Below, in pieces: positions 18,308 through 27,488 of a stretch of 64,000 nt of DNA (its first letter is position 1; every line of letters begins with the position of its first letter). A program made the position numbers and the translations under genes. Under the pieces are notes generated by a model. It was not told where the DNA came from. It saw only the letters and a program-made list of their open reading frames with translations, and ran no database searches. Where the stretch lies: NCBI GenBank assembly GCA_039917615.1, contig JBDSJD010000031.1:1-64000 (forward strand). Reading direction: 5' to 3'. This DNA is from ZC4RG30 sp039917615. Lineage in GTDB: Bacteria; Pseudomonadota; Gammaproteobacteria; Steroidobacterales; Steroidobacteraceae.

Positions 18308-19665
18308 GTCAACTCATTGCCGTATTCGACGTAGGCAAAACTAACGCCAAGTTGTCAGTGGTGGATCCGAAAATCGGTCGCGAGGTTTGGAGCGTGTGCC
18401 GGCCCAACGATCTGGTGCGGGGCCCGCAGACCCGCGAACTCGATGTGGCCGCAATCGAAAACTGGCTTCTCGAGTCATTGCGCGCGGCGCCGGAGCGCGA
18501 ACGCATCGGTTGCATCGTGCCGATCGCGCATGGCGCCGCGGCCGTGCTCGTCGACCACGCGGGCGAAGTGCTCGCGGCACCAGACTACGAAGACGCCTGC
18601 TTCAACGACGTGGCGGATGAATACGTGGCGCTGCGCGACTCCTATTCGCTGACCTTCTCGCCCAATCTGCCGCAGGGCTTGAATCTCGGGCGGCAGCTGT
18701 TCTATCTGCAGTCGCGGTGCGCAGACCTGTTCCAGCGCGCCGCGAACATCCTGCTGTACCCGCAGTACTGGGCCTGGAGGCTGTCGGGTGTGATGGCCGC
18801 GGAAGTGACCTCGCTGGGCGCGCACACGGACCTGTGGCGGCCGCATGAGCGTGCGCACTCGTTGCTGTCCCGCAAACAGGGCTGGGCACCCATGCTGCCG
18901 CCGCAGCGCTCCGCCAGCGAGCGCCTGGGCCGCATCAGGGCCTCGCTGGCCGCCGCGACCGGCCTGGATGCCGCCTGTGAAGTGGCCTGCGGCATACACG
19001 ACTCGAATGCGTCTTACCTGCGCTTTCTGATGGACCGGGAGCGTGAAGCGTTCACAGTGGTGTCGAGCGGCACTTGGACCATCGTGATGGCGAATCGCGG
19101 CGACCTGCGCCGGCTGCGTGAGGACCGCGACATGCTGGCCAACGTCAACGCCTTTGGCGCTCCCGTGACCACAGCGCGTTACATGGGTGGCCGTGAATAC
19201 GAGACCATCGCGCAGGGAGGCGCGGAGCCCACCGTCGATTCCCTTATCGAAGTGCTCACCCTCGGCGCCGTCGCCTTACCGTCGTTCGCCAGTGCGGGCC
19301 CCTACTCCGGGCGCGCCGGTCGTGTCGAAGGTGCGGACGAACTCGGCCCCACACAGCGCGCGTCGCTGGCCACGCTGTATTCCGCACTCATGACCTCGCA
19401 GCTGATCGAGTCTCTGGGCTCGGCGGGCGAAATCTTCGTCGACGGCCCATTGGCGCGGAACCCCTTGTTCGCCCCCCTGCTCGCGGCCTGTCTACCGGTG
19501 GGCACGGTGCGCACCTATGCCGAGAACGGCAGCGCGCACGTCGCCGCGCATCTCGCGCGCATGCAGTCACCTGCCGCCGATGTGCCGATGTCCGTCGTGC
19601 CACTGCGATTGCCGGGGCTGCTGGATTATCGGGCGAACTGGCGCCATCGCCTGGGAGAGCGCTAG
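18304..19665 (+). CDS. rhaK: FGGY-family L-rhamnulokinase
   Basis: 453 residues, ATG at 18304 overlapping the rhaQ stop. FGGY kinase fold: the N-terminal phosphate-1 segment AVFDVGKTNAKLSVVD, the phosphate-2 segment TVVSSGTWTIVMA and the C-terminal EIFVDGPLARNPLFAPLLA. It should phosphorylate L-rhamnulose to the 1-phosphate, the substrate of RhaD. The FDVGKTNAK start is typical of the rhizobial-type RhaK rather than E. coli RhaB. Other FGGY substrates (fuculose, other ketoses) cannot be excluded by sequence alone, but the locus makes rhamnulose the best choice. Last gene of the rhaSTPQK operon. Confidence 0.87.
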   Translation: MSQLIAVFDVGKTNAKLSVVDPKIGREVWSVCRPNDLVRGPQTRELDVAAIENWLLESLRAAPERERIGCIVPIAHGAAAVLVDHAGEVLAAPDYEDACFNDVADEYVALRDSYSLTFSPNLPQGLNLGRQLFYLQSRCADLFQRAANILLYPQYWAWRLSGVMAAEVTSLGAHTDLWRPHERAHSLLSRKQGWAPMLPPQRSASERLGRIRASLAAATGLDAACEVACGIHDSNASYLRFLMDREREAFTVVSSGTWTIVMANRGDLRRLREDRDMLANVNAFGAPVTTARYMGGREYETIAQGGAEPTVDSLIEVLTLGAVALPSFASAGPYSGRAGRVEGADELGPTQRASLATLYSALMTSQLIESLGSAGEIFVDGPLARNPLFAPLLAACLPVGTVRTYAENGSAHVAAHLARMQSPAADVPMSVVPLRLPGLLDYRANWRHRLGER

Positions 19666-19682
19666 CTGGCAAGCGCGAGCAC

Positions 19683-20150
19683 TCAGTTCGGTTTGAACAC
19701 CATCAGGTAATAGACGACGACCATCGCGATGAAGGCCGGATAGCCGAGAAGCTCCCAGTATTTCGCGTAACGCCAGAACAACTGGGGCAGTTCCGCGCCT
19801 GTGCACTGCGCAGCGCACGCCATGTCGCGCAATCTGATTTGCAGCCACACAACTGGCAGCCAGCAGATGCCGGTCAGCAGGTACAGTGCCAGCGTCCACT
19901 GTATCCACGGCGTTTCGAACGTAACGCCGAGCATACGCATCAGCATGTAACCGGTCAGCGGCTGAACCAATATGGCCGGCGTCGTGAAGCACCAGTCGGC
20001 GACGACGACGAGCCGACTGACGGCTGCGATCGCCTCGATGTTTCGCGTGCGCAATGTAAAAAGCATGTAGAACGCACTGCCCGCACCGACGCCGACCAAT
20101 ACAACACTAGAGAGTATGTGCAGCAACTTGTACAGCAAGTACATGCTCAT
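19683..20150 (-). CDS. DUF2269 family integral membrane protein
   Basis: 155 residues with four hydrophobic helices and a short loop pattern typical of DUF2269: YLLYKLLHILSSVVLVGVG at the start, VVVADWCFTTPAILVQPLTG in the second helix, WTLALYLLTGICWLPVVWLQ and FIAMVVVYYLMVFKP at the end. Conserved histidine (HILS) and charged residues within helices suggest a haem- or metal-binding membrane protein, but the function of the family is not established. It converges with rhaK (17-base gap) and diverges from the DUF1080 gene. Confidence 0.78.
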   Translation of the reverse strand: MSMYLLYKLLHILSSVVLVGVGAGSAFYMLFTLRTRNIEAIAAVSRLVVVADWCFTTPAILVQPLTGYMLMRMLGVTFETPWIQWTLALYLLTGICWLPVVWLQIRLRDMACAAQCTGAELPQLFWRYAKYWELLGYPAFIAMVVVYYLMVFKPN

Positions 20151-20253
20151 GCGGCCTGCCCTCCTCTTCCGTGATGTCTATATAATCCACAACAAGGCCA
20201 GCAGCGCGGCATTTTTCAGCAATGTGCATCCGCGTGGTGCTACTCTCTTCCAC

Positions 20254-21099
20254 ATGAAAATGCTCCTCCTTGTGCTGACCCTGTCGATGATGCCCCAGGC
20301 GTACGCGGCCGACTGGCAGACCGCGCCAAAGGCGGACTGGCAGGAGTTGTTCAACGGCCGCAATCTCGATGGCTGGGTGGTCAAGTTCGCCCATCACGAG
20401 CTGGCGGATAACTACGCCGACACCTTCCGCGTCGAGAACGGCGCGATCCGGGTGGTGTACGACAAATACGGCGAGTTCGGCGACCGTTTCGGTCATCTGT
20501 TCTACAAGCAGAAGCTGTCGCACTACGTGCTAGCGCTCGAGTACCGGTTCTTCGGCGTGCAGCCCACGGGTAGCCCCGACTACGCCAAGTTAAACAGCGG
20601 CGTGATGTTTCATTCACAGGCACCGGATACCATCCTCAAGGACCAGAACTGGCCAATTTCGATCGAAGCACAGTTCCTCGCCGGCGATCACACGACCATG
20701 AACGTCTGCACGCCGGGCACCGAGATCTTCATGAAGGGCGTGATGGTGAAGGCGCACTGCACGAACTCGACATCGAGAAAGTACGGCAACGATGAGTGGG
20801 TTGCGGTGGAACTGGAAGTGCTCGGCAGCGAGCGCGTGCGCCATCTGATCGGGGGCGAGACCGTGCTCGAATACGAGCGCCCGTCAATCGGCGGCGGCGT
20901 CGCCGCCGGATACGATCCGGCAATCAAGAAGGACGGCACCGTACTCGAGAGTGGCTACATCGCGCTGCAGGCCGAGAGCCAGCCCGTGGAATTCCGGAAC
21001 ATCCGGCTGCTGAACCTGTCGGGCTGCATGAACCCCGCGTCGCCGGCCTACCGTAAATACTTCGTGCATCGCGACGATTCGCGGTGCACCGGTCGGTGA
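20254..21099 (+). CDS. Exported DUF1080 (3-keto-disaccharide hydrolase fold) protein
   Basis: 281 residues. The ATG at 20254 is chosen because it begins a good signal peptide (KMLLLVLTLSMMPQAYA, cleavage before ADW); the longer in-frame version has a poor N-terminus. The mature protein is a concanavalin-like beta-sandwich of the DUF1080 family: WQELFNGRNLDGWVVKF, FRVENGAIRVVYD, the core SGVMFHSQAPD and the C-terminal SGYIALQAESQPVEFRNIRL. Family members act on or bind glycans; some hydrolyse 3-keto-sugars. It would fit the saccharide theme of the neighbouring rhamnose locus, although it is not in the same transcript. Confidence 0.82.
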   Translation: MKMLLLVLTLSMMPQAYAADWQTAPKADWQELFNGRNLDGWVVKFAHHELADNYADTFRVENGAIRVVYDKYGEFGDRFGHLFYKQKLSHYVLALEYRFFGVQPTGSPDYAKLNSGVMFHSQAPDTILKDQNWPISIEAQFLAGDHTTMNVCTPGTEIFMKGVMVKAHCTNSTSRKYGNDEWVAVELEVLGSERVRHLIGGETVLEYERPSIGGGVAAGYDPAIKKDGTVLESGYIALQAESQPVEFRNIRLLNLSGCMNPASPAYRKYFVHRDDSRCTGR

Positions 21100-21120
21100 C
21101 CTCGCTGCCCGGCCTGAAGA

Positions 21121-21444
21121 TCAGCCCGCCGGTTTCGCAGCCTCGTCGATCACCTGTTTGAGCTCGCCGCTCTGCATCATTTGCATGGCGATATCGCAGC
21201 CACCGATCAGCTCGCCCTTCACGTAGAGCTGCGGATAGGTCGGCCAGTTGGAAAAGCGCTTGAGTTCGTCGCGCAGTTCCAGGTCATCGAAGATATTGAC
21301 GGCGTGGAAACTTGTGCCCAGATGCTTGAGCACGGCCACGGTCTGCGCCGAAAAACCGCACTGCGGAAAATCCGGCGTGCCCTTCATGAAGAGAACCACC
21401 GGTTCGGCGGCGAGATGCTGCTTGATACGATCTGCGACTTCCAT
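21121..21444 (-). CDS. grxD: Monothiol glutaredoxin, Grx4 family
   Basis: 107 residues from ATG 21444, which has GGGGA 8 bases upstream; a GTG at 21462 overlapping the previous stop is an alternative. The CGFS active site is in PQCGFSAQTV, preceded by VVLFMKGTPDFP. WPTYPQLYVKGELIGGCDI is the glutathione and Fe-S contact region. Grx4 proteins carry [2Fe-2S] clusters with glutathione and act in cluster delivery and iron sensing in the cytoplasm. It follows the BON lipoprotein gene closely, so the two may be co-transcribed. Confidence 0.95.
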   Translation of the reverse strand: MEVADRIKQHLAAEPVVLFMKGTPDFPQCGFSAQTVAVLKHLGTSFHAVNIFDDLELRDELKRFSNWPTYPQLYVKGELIGGCDIAMQMMQSGELKQVIDEAAKPAG

Positions 21445-21458
21445 CTGGTTTTCCCCGG

Positions 21459-21800
21459 TCACTTCACTGTCAATTCGTTGCGCACAGACTTCACGCCTTT
21501 GGCCTTACGCGCCAGGCTGCCGGCGGTGCTGCGTTGCGCCGCGGTCTTCACTTCGCCCTTGAGGCTCACATTGCCGTTGTAGGTGTCAACGTTGATCGAC
21601 AGCGAGCGGATGCCCGGTTCGGCGATCAGACGCGCCTTGACATCGGCAGTAATGGCTACATCGGCAGCGATGCGATCAGCGGAGCGGTCGTCCTTGCCGA
21701 CGTAGTAGCCGCCAGCGGCCGCGCCACCCACCACCGCCGCAACGCAGCCACAGAGGCTGCTGCAGGCCAGCAGCAGCCCAATTGACAGCATGCGTTTCAT
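21459..21800 (-). CDS. BON-domain lipoprotein
   Basis: 113 residues. ATG 21800 is preferred because it starts a lipoprotein signal (KRMLSIGLLLACSSLCGC, lipobox LCGC). A Gly/Ala-rich spacer (VVGGAAAGGYYVGKDD) is followed by one BON domain of about 65 residues (AADVAITADVKARLIAEPG, NVDTYNGNVSLKGEVKT, KGVKSVRNELTVK). BON proteins such as OsmY and DolP bind phospholipid at the envelope. With a single BON domain this is shorter than DolP, which has two. Just upstream of grxD. Confidence 0.85.
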   Translation of the reverse strand: MKRMLSIGLLLACSSLCGCVAAVVGGAAAGGYYVGKDDRSADRIAADVAITADVKARLIAEPGIRSLSINVDTYNGNVSLKGEVKTAAQRSTAGSLARKAKGVKSVRNELTVK

Positions 21801-21867
21801 AAATTGAATTATGGGGTTTGCTGGCCTATTCTTCAAACGCCATTTTTCCCCGGGGAGCTACAAACCA

Positions 21868-22443
21868 ATGAATCCACTCAATTCCGTCGCGGGCGCCGTC
21901 ATTACGGGCGTCGTCCTCGCCATCATTCTGTTCGTGGGCATCGAGCCCAATCAGCTCCTCCATTTGAGCCTCGCGCGCTGGCTGCACATCCTGGTAGGCA
22001 TCATGTGGATTGGCCTGCTCTACTATTTCAACGTGGTGCAGATCCCTGGCCTCGCGGCCGCGGCGGCGGACAAAGGCGGGCCCGGCGGAGCGGGCGTCGC
22101 CAAGTACATCGCGCCGCGCGCCCTGTTGTGGTTCCGCTGGTCGGCTTTGGCCACCTGGCTGACCGGCGCCTGGCTCCTGGGTCAGAATCTCCCTAAGGCA
22201 CTCACCTTCCAGCCCGGATATCTGATCATCGGCATTGGCGCCTGGCTCGGCACCATCATGCTGTTCAACGTCTGGGTGCTGATCTGGCCGAACCAAAAGA
22301 AGATTCTCGGCATCGTGGCTGCAAGCGACGGGGAGAAAGCCACGGCCCGCAAGATCGCCACCATGGCCTCGCGTACGAACTTCGTGCTGTCGATTCCGAT
22401 GCTGGCATGCATGGCAGGCCAGTCGCACGGATTGCCGTTCTGA
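21868..22443 (+). CDS. PuuD-like (urate hydroxylase family) membrane protein lacking the cytochrome domain
   Basis: 191 residues from ATG 21868, with GGGGAG upstream. About five hydrophobic helices are visible. WLHILVGIMWIGLLYYFNVV with paired aromatic and His residues and the later LIIGIGAWLGTIMLFNVWVL resemble the N-terminal membrane domain of PuuD/DUF989 proteins. Full-length urate hydroxylases carry a C-terminal cytochrome c; no CxxCH is found here, so urate oxidation is doubtful. The nadC start overlaps its end by 37 bases. Confidence 0.72.
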   Translation: MNPLNSVAGAVITGVVLAIILFVGIEPNQLLHLSLARWLHILVGIMWIGLLYYFNVVQIPGLAAAAADKGGPGGAGVAKYIAPRALLWFRWSALATWLTGAWLLGQNLPKALTFQPGYLIIGIGAWLGTIMLFNVWVLIWPNQKKILGIVAASDGEKATARKIATMASRTNFVLSIPMLACMAGQSHGLPF

Positions 22444-23294
22444 CATCACGCAATACGGGCGGCGCACTGCCGCCCGATATTCCGGCACAGGTCGCGCGCG
22501 CGCTGTCCGAAGACATCGGCACTGGCGATGTCACGGCCGCGCTTGTTCCTGCTGATGGCATTGCCAACGCCACGCTGATCACCCGTGATGCGATGCTGCT
22601 GTGTGGCACGGCATGGGTGGATGAGATCTTCCGGCAGCTGGATCCTGCTGTGGTCGTCAAGTGGCGGGCACAGGACGGCGCGGCAATGACAGCCAACAGC
22701 GTGCTGTGCGAAATCGCAGGTCCAGCGCGCGCCATCCTGACCGGTGAGCGCACCGCACTGAACTTTCTGCAGACACTGTCAGGCACTGCCACCACCACGA
22801 GCCAGTATGTGGCCGCGGTCGCAGGCACGACTTGTCTCATCCTTGACACTCGCAAGACCATTCCCGGTCTGCGCCTGGCGCAAAAGTACGCGGTACGCTG
22901 TGGCGGCGGGCGCAATCACCGCATGGGTCTTCACGACATGGTGCTGGTGAAGGAAAACCACATCATTGCTGCGGGCTCCATCAAGGCCGCAATCTCTGCG
23001 GCGCGGGCGAACAGCCCGGGAGTGCCGGTGGAAATCGAGGTGGAGTCGCTGGCAGAGTTTCGTGAAGCGCTGGCGGCCAACCCGGATGTCATCATGCTGG
23101 ATGAATTCAGTCTCGCGGACATGCATGCGGCCGTAGCAGCACGCAACGCCGCCGCTACCGCCGTACGCATCGAGGCCTCTGGCGGGTTTAACCTTGATGG
23201 CATTCGCGCCGTGGCGGAGGCCGGCATCGACTACATCTCGATCGGATCCCTGACCAAACACCTGCGCGCCATCGACCTGTCGCTGCGCTTCTGA
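22407..23294 (+). CDS. nadC: Nicotinate-nucleotide pyrophosphorylase (quinolinate phosphoribosyltransferase)
   Basis: 295 residues. It converts quinolinate and PRPP to nicotinate mononucleotide in de novo NAD synthesis. Family marks are ALSEDIGTGDVTAALVP, ERTALNFLQTLSGTAT, the substrate loop LDTRKTIPGLRLAQKYAV, GGGRNHRMGLHDMVLVKENH and the C-terminal EASGGFNLDGIRAVAEAG. The ATG at 22407 lacks a clear ribosome site and overlaps the previous gene by 37 bases. The only later in-frame choices are non-standard codons (ATT, CTG), so translation may depend on coupling. Confidence 0.95.
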   Translation: MHGRPVARIAVLTSRNTGGALPPDIPAQVARALSEDIGTGDVTAALVPADGIANATLITRDAMLLCGTAWVDEIFRQLDPAVVVKWRAQDGAAMTANSVLCEIAGPARAILTGERTALNFLQTLSGTATTTSQYVAAVAGTTCLILDTRKTIPGLRLAQKYAVRCGGGRNHRMGLHDMVLVKENHIIAAGSIKAAISAARANSPGVPVEIEVESLAEFREALAANPDVIMLDEFSLADMHAAVAARNAAATAVRIEASGGFNLDGIRAVAEAGIDYISIGSLTKHLRAIDLSLRF

Positions 23295-23297
23295 ACC

Positions 23298-25985
23298 TCA
23301 GCCCTGTGTTTCGGACGGGTGCGGCGTCTTGCTCAGCCGGCTCGGCTGCGCGATGCCATAGCCCTGCGCATAGTCGACACCCAGGCCAGCCAGCGTGCGG
23401 ATGATCTCCGCATTCTCCGCGAATTCCGCAATCACCAGCTTGCCGGTCAGATGACCGATCTCGTTGATCGAACGCACCATCTCGCGATCAATCGGGTCGG
23501 TGAGGATGCCGCGCACGAAGCTGCCGTCGATTTTCAGGTAATCGACGGGGAAATGCTTGAGGTAGCCGAACGATGACATGCCGGTGCCGAAATCATCCAG
23601 CGAGAACTTGCAGCCCAGTTCCTTCAGCGACTTGATGAAGCGGTTGGCCTGGGAGAAGCTCGCCACTGCCGAGGTCTCAGTGATCTCGAAACAGATCTTC
23701 GATGCGTCGAGACCGCTCTTCTGGAACTGTTCGATGACGAACGGCAGGAATTTGTCGTCGCCCAGGCTCTGGCCGGAAAGGTTGATGGCGCACATCAGCA
23801 GGCGTTCGCGCTCATCCGCCTCTGAAACCAGCCAGCGCATCGTGTTCTCGATCACCCATCGATCAATGGCCGGCATGATGCTGTAGCGCTCGGCCGCGGC
23901 AATGAAATGCTCGGGCGAAACAATCTTGCCGGCTTCATCGCGCATGCGAACCAGGATTTCGTAATGTTCGCCGTCTTCCTTGGTCTGCAACGGCATGATG
24001 GGCATGCGATACAGCTCGAAACGGCCTTCATCCAGCGCTGCGCTGATGCGCGCTGCCCACTGCGTCTCGCGCCGGCGGCGCATGAGCTCGATATCATTCT
24101 CCGCGAAGCTGTGCACGCGATTGCGGCCCTGCTCCTTGGCCGCGGCGCAGGCGCCCTCGGCGGCCGACAGGATCGATGCAACGTCTTCGTTGTCGGCCGT
24201 GATCGGCACCACGCCGACGCTGGCGCTGAGCTTGAACAGACGGTCTTCCCACTCGAAGCGGAAATTCTTCACCGCTTCGCGCATTACCTCTGCGGCACGC
24301 AGAGCGTCTTCCAGGGTGCAGCTTTCCAGCAGCACGCCGTATTCGTCGCCACCAAGACGCGACAATGTATCGCGCCACCGAACCTTGGATTTCAGCAGCG
24401 CGCCGACAAGTCCCAGCAGGGTGTCGCCTGCGGCGTGGCCGCAGGAATCGTTGATCATCTTGAACTGGTCGATGTCCAGGTGGCAAAGCGCGTAGGACCC
24501 TTCCAACGCCCGCGCGCTCTTCAAGCAGCGTTCGATGCGACTCTCGAACTCGCGGCGGTTGACGAGGCCGGTGAGCGGATCGTGGCTGGCGTGATATGAC
24601 AGCTTGCGGTTGAGCTCCCGGCTTTCGCTCACATCGTGGAACACGAGCACTGCGCCGCACACCTTGCCGTGGCCGTCGCGAATCGGCGCGGCGGTGCTTT
24701 CCACGTATAGTTCGTTGCCATCGCGACGGATCATCAGCACCGGCCGTGTCGCCTTCAACGGCCGCACGCGTCGGATCGAACCGGTGAGCGGATTTTCCAG
24801 CGGCTCGCAGGTTTCTTCGTGGAAGGCGCGGAACACTTCGTCCACATTGCGCCCCATCGCGTCTTCCAGGCGCCAGCCCGTCAGGGTCTCCGCGACGGGA
24901 TTGATGTAATCGATGATGGAGTCCGCATCGGTGGTGATGACGCCGTCACCAATAGCCTGCAAGGTGATCTGCGCGCTCTCTTTTTCACGAAACAGCGCCT
25001 CTTCATAAAGTTTGCGCTCGGTGATATCGAGCTCGACGCCGATCAGTCGTTGCAGCCGGCCGGCCGGGTCGATCCGGCCCTTGGCGCGGCTGATGACCCA
25101 GCGGTAATCCCCATTGCAGTGGCGCATCCGGTGCGTGCTTTCGAACAGCGGCAGCGCCCCCGACACATGCTTGAACATCGCATCCTGAACCCGCGACAGA
25201 TCGTCCGGATGCACCATGCCGCGCCAGTCGACGATATCGTCGGGGCCGAGGTGGGCATACCCCATCATCGCCTTCCAGCGTTGCGACACATACAGCTTGT
25301 TGCTGTCGAAACTGAAGTCCCAGAGCCCTTCGTTCGACGCGGCATCAATCAGGGTGTTGCGCTCAGTCAGCTCCGTAAGTTGCGCGGCCATGGCCATGCG
25401 TTCCAGACCTGAGGTGAGGCTGGTGCCAATCAATTTCAGCAGCAGCTGGTAATTGACGTCCCAGGGGCCCTGACCTTCCACACGGCCGATTGCCAGAACG
25501 CCAGCAGGACGGCGGCGCATGTGCAGGGCAACCAGCAGCAGGGAACTGAAGCCCAATGCCGCGAGCCTCGCTGCTTCGGCCTGATCTTCGCGCCCATGCT
25601 GCGAGGTATCGCGGTATTCCGTCAGCCGCAGATGATCGAAGCGGGACAGCAGGAATGGAAACTGCGCCAAGTCGGCGCCCTTGAGAGCCACGAAATTCCC
25701 GACCACAAACTCGCTCTGCGCCACGGTGCAGTTGGCAAACTGCTCGCCCGCCTCATCCAGCAAGGCGACGAACGCCAGATCGGCGCCGGTGGCGCGTCGC
25801 AGGGTTTCTAGGGCAGCGGCAATGACTGGCTCGGAGTTGCGCTCTGACAGGTTCTGCAGATCAACCGCAGCCTTGGTGCATTCCACATCCAGGCCGAGAT
25901 CCGCGCCCTTGTACGCGGACAGTGAACTTGCCAACACGTCCGAGGCGCCAGCATCAACCGACGAGACCTGGCGGATGGAGGACAT
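23298..25985 (-). CDS. GAF-PAS-PAS-GGDEF-EAL cyclic-di-GMP protein
   Basis: 895 residues, no membrane helices. An N-terminal GAF-like sensor (about 50-200) is followed by two PAS domains (about 215-330, ending IGVELDITERKLYEE, and about 335-450, ending VLVFHDVSES). A diguanylate cyclase domain has LGGDEYG with an inhibitory site RWRD five residues before it. The EAL domain reads EILVRM in place of EAL but keeps NLSGQSL, EITETSAV, DDFGTGMSSFGYL and a variant AEFAENAE. Both catalytic activities are possible; the two-domain protein resembles FimX/RmdA-type regulators. Such proteins often control type IV pili, and pilus genes lie 10 kb away. It converges on nadC with three bases between stops. 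Confidence 0.92.
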   Translation of the reverse strand: MSSIRQVSSVDAGASDVLASSLSAYKGADLGLDVECTKAAVDLQNLSERNSEPVIAAALETLRRATGADLAFVALLDEAGEQFANCTVAQSEFVVGNFVALKGADLAQFPFLLSRFDHLRLTEYRDTSQHGREDQAEAARLAALGFSSLLLVALHMRRRPAGVLAIGRVEGQGPWDVNYQLLLKLIGTSLTSGLERMAMAAQLTELTERNTLIDAASNEGLWDFSFDSNKLYVSQRWKAMMGYAHLGPDDIVDWRGMVHPDDLSRVQDAMFKHVSGALPLFESTHRMRHCNGDYRWVISRAKGRIDPAGRLQRLIGVELDITERKLYEEALFREKESAQITLQAIGDGVITTDADSIIDYINPVAETLTGWRLEDAMGRNVDEVFRAFHEETCEPLENPLTGSIRRVRPLKATRPVLMIRRDGNELYVESTAAPIRDGHGKVCGAVLVFHDVSESRELNRKLSYHASHDPLTGLVNRREFESRIERCLKSARALEGSYALCHLDIDQFKMINDSCGHAAGDTLLGLVGALLKSKVRWRDTLSRLGGDEYGVLLESCTLEDALRAAEVMREAVKNFRFEWEDRLFKLSASVGVVPITADNEDVASILSAAEGACAAAKEQGRNRVHSFAENDIELMRRRRETQWAARISAALDEGRFELYRMPIMPLQTKEDGEHYEILVRMRDEAGKIVSPEHFIAAAERYSIMPAIDRWVIENTMRWLVSEADERERLLMCAINLSGQSLGDDKFLPFVIEQFQKSGLDASKICFEITETSAVASFSQANRFIKSLKELGCKFSLDDFGTGMSSFGYLKHFPVDYLKIDGSFVRGILTDPIDREMVRSINEIGHLTGKLVIAEFAENAEIIRTLAGLGVDYAQGYGIAQPSRLSKTPHPSETQG

Positions 25986-26107
25986 TTACCGATACTTCCC
26001 CTGAGTTGCAGCCAGTGTTACCGAAGTCGCAATTGCTTCGCCGCGACCTGCAACACAGTTCACTTACGGGAGGATTCTGTCATAACTTGTAAGGAAAGCG
26101 ATACAAG

Positions 26108-27091
26108 TTATTGCCCAGAATCAAGTTTATCTCCGGGCCCATCTGACCTGGCAGGGCCGGAAGTCATGCGTTCGATGATGTAACGAGGCCGGCGCTTCAC
26201 CTCGACGTAGATCTTTGCAACGTATTCACCCACGAGCCCCAATGACAACAACTGCACCCCGCCCAGGGCGTAGATCGGCAGCGTGGTGGATGCCCAACCT
26301 GGAACGGCATGGTCGGTAAACAGTTTCACACCCAGAACCCACAGGGACACCCCCATGGCGACCAGAAACAGCAGGGCACCGGTCGCAGCAATCATGCGTA
26401 ATGGCACAGCGCTGAAAGAGGTGACCCCGTCGATGCCCAGACCGAGCATGCGGGTCAGGGGATACTTCGTCTCCCCCGCCAGTCGCAGCTGCCGGTCATA
26501 GAACACGTTCTGGGAGCGAAAGCCCAGCTGCGGAATCAGTCCGCGCAGAAACAGGTTGGTCTCGGGATACTCCGCCAGTGCCTGCAAGGCGGCCCGCCCC
26601 AGCAGGCGGAACTCGGCATGGTCAGGTACTACTTCCACTCCCAGTACGCGCAGCAGCGCGTAATAGCGGCGGGCACTCCAGCGCTTGAAGAACGAGTCCT
26701 GCACACGGCTGCGCCGCACACCGAACACCACCTCGTTGCCAGCCCGGTGCGCATCGATCATTTCCTCGACCACGCTGGTATCGTCTTGAAGGTCCGCATC
26801 CAGCGAAATGACTGCATCGCCATCCGCACTCATGAGGCCTGCCAGCAGCGCATTCTGGTGTCCGCGATTGCGCGACAGTTTCACGCCAATGATGTTTGCG
26901 TGCTGCCCGGCCAGCGTCTCGATCAGCTGCCATGTGCCATCACGACTGCCGTCATCGACCAGCCACAGGTTGCTGTCCTGCGCCACCTTGCCCTTCGCCT
27001 TCAATTCATCCAGCAGCAGCAGCACCTGGCGCACGCAGCCGGCAAGCACGGCTGCTTCGTTGTAGCAGGGAATGACGACGCTCAGCCGCAT
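26108..27091 (-). CDS. GtrB/ArnC-like polyprenyl-phosphate glycosyltransferase (GT2)
   Basis: 327 residues from ATG 27091; an upstream in-frame extension lies in gtrA and lacks protein character. The GT2 catalytic domain has SVVIPCYNE, WLVDDGSRDGTW and the metal site SLDADLQDD, then FLRGLIPQLGF. Two C-terminal membrane helices (LRMIAATGALLFLVAMGVSL and ALGGVQLLSLGLVGEYVAK) are the hallmark of bactoprenol-linked transferases. It likely loads a sugar onto undecaprenyl phosphate on the inner face for flipping by the GtrA-like neighbour and transfer by the ArnT-like neighbour. Last gene of a four-gene overlapping operon. Confidence 0.88.
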   Translation of the reverse strand: MRLSVVIPCYNEAAVLAGCVRQVLLLLDELKAKGKVAQDSNLWLVDDGSRDGTWQLIETLAGQHANIIGVKLSRNRGHQNALLAGLMSADGDAVISLDADLQDDTSVVEEMIDAHRAGNEVVFGVRRSRVQDSFFKRWSARRYYALLRVLGVEVVPDHAEFRLLGRAALQALAEYPETNLFLRGLIPQLGFRSQNVFYDRQLRLAGETKYPLTRMLGLGIDGVTSFSAVPLRMIAATGALLFLVAMGVSLWVLGVKLFTDHAVPGWASTTLPIYALGGVQLLSLGLVGEYVAKIYVEVKRRPRYIIERMTSGPARSDGPGDKLDSGQ

Positions 27092-27092
27092 G

Positions 27093-27488
27093 TCAGTTGC
27101 TCCGCAAAAAGGTCCAGTGTCGATGCGCAGAGAAGTTCCACAGCAGGTTGACCGCCGTGGCGCACAGCTGCGCCAGCATGTACTGCCACTGAAGATAGCC
27201 GTGCAGCAGCTGCATGAACAGGGTGTTGAGGGCGAGGCCAGTGACCAGCACCGCGACAAATCGCAAGACCAGCGTCGCATGGGGCGCGCCGCTGCCATAG
27301 GTGTAGCGACGGTTCAGCAGATAGTTTGCAACCGCGCTGGCCAGGTAACCGAGCGTCGATGCCACGACTGCGTCCATCTCCAGCCACTCCACGCCTGCAG
27401 CGAGCAACAGGTACTGGATCACGGTGCACAACGCCCCCACCATGGCGAACCGCAGGAACTGCGCCACCCATCGGTTTGAAGCGGTCAA
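27093..27488 (-). CDS. GtrA family membrane protein
   Basis: 131 residues, probably starting at TTG 27488 that overlaps the preceding stop (TTGA); no standard start with a good ribosome site is present. Four helices with the GtrA signature: FLRFAMVGALCTVIQYLLL, GYLASAVANYLLNRRYTY and the end NLLWNFSAHRHWTF. GtrA proteins are thought to flip bactoprenol-linked sugars or aid their transfer. A single base separates its stop from the GT2 start. Together with the GT2 and the ArnT-like protein it forms a GtrABC-like three-part glycosylation module. Confidence 0.83.
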   Translation of the reverse strand: MTASNRWVAQFLRFAMVGALCTVIQYLLLAAGVEWLEMDAVVASTLGYLASAVANYLLNRRYTYGSGAPHATLVLRFVAVLVTGLALNTLFMQLLHGYLQWQYMLAQLCATAVNLLWNFSAHRHWTFLRSN

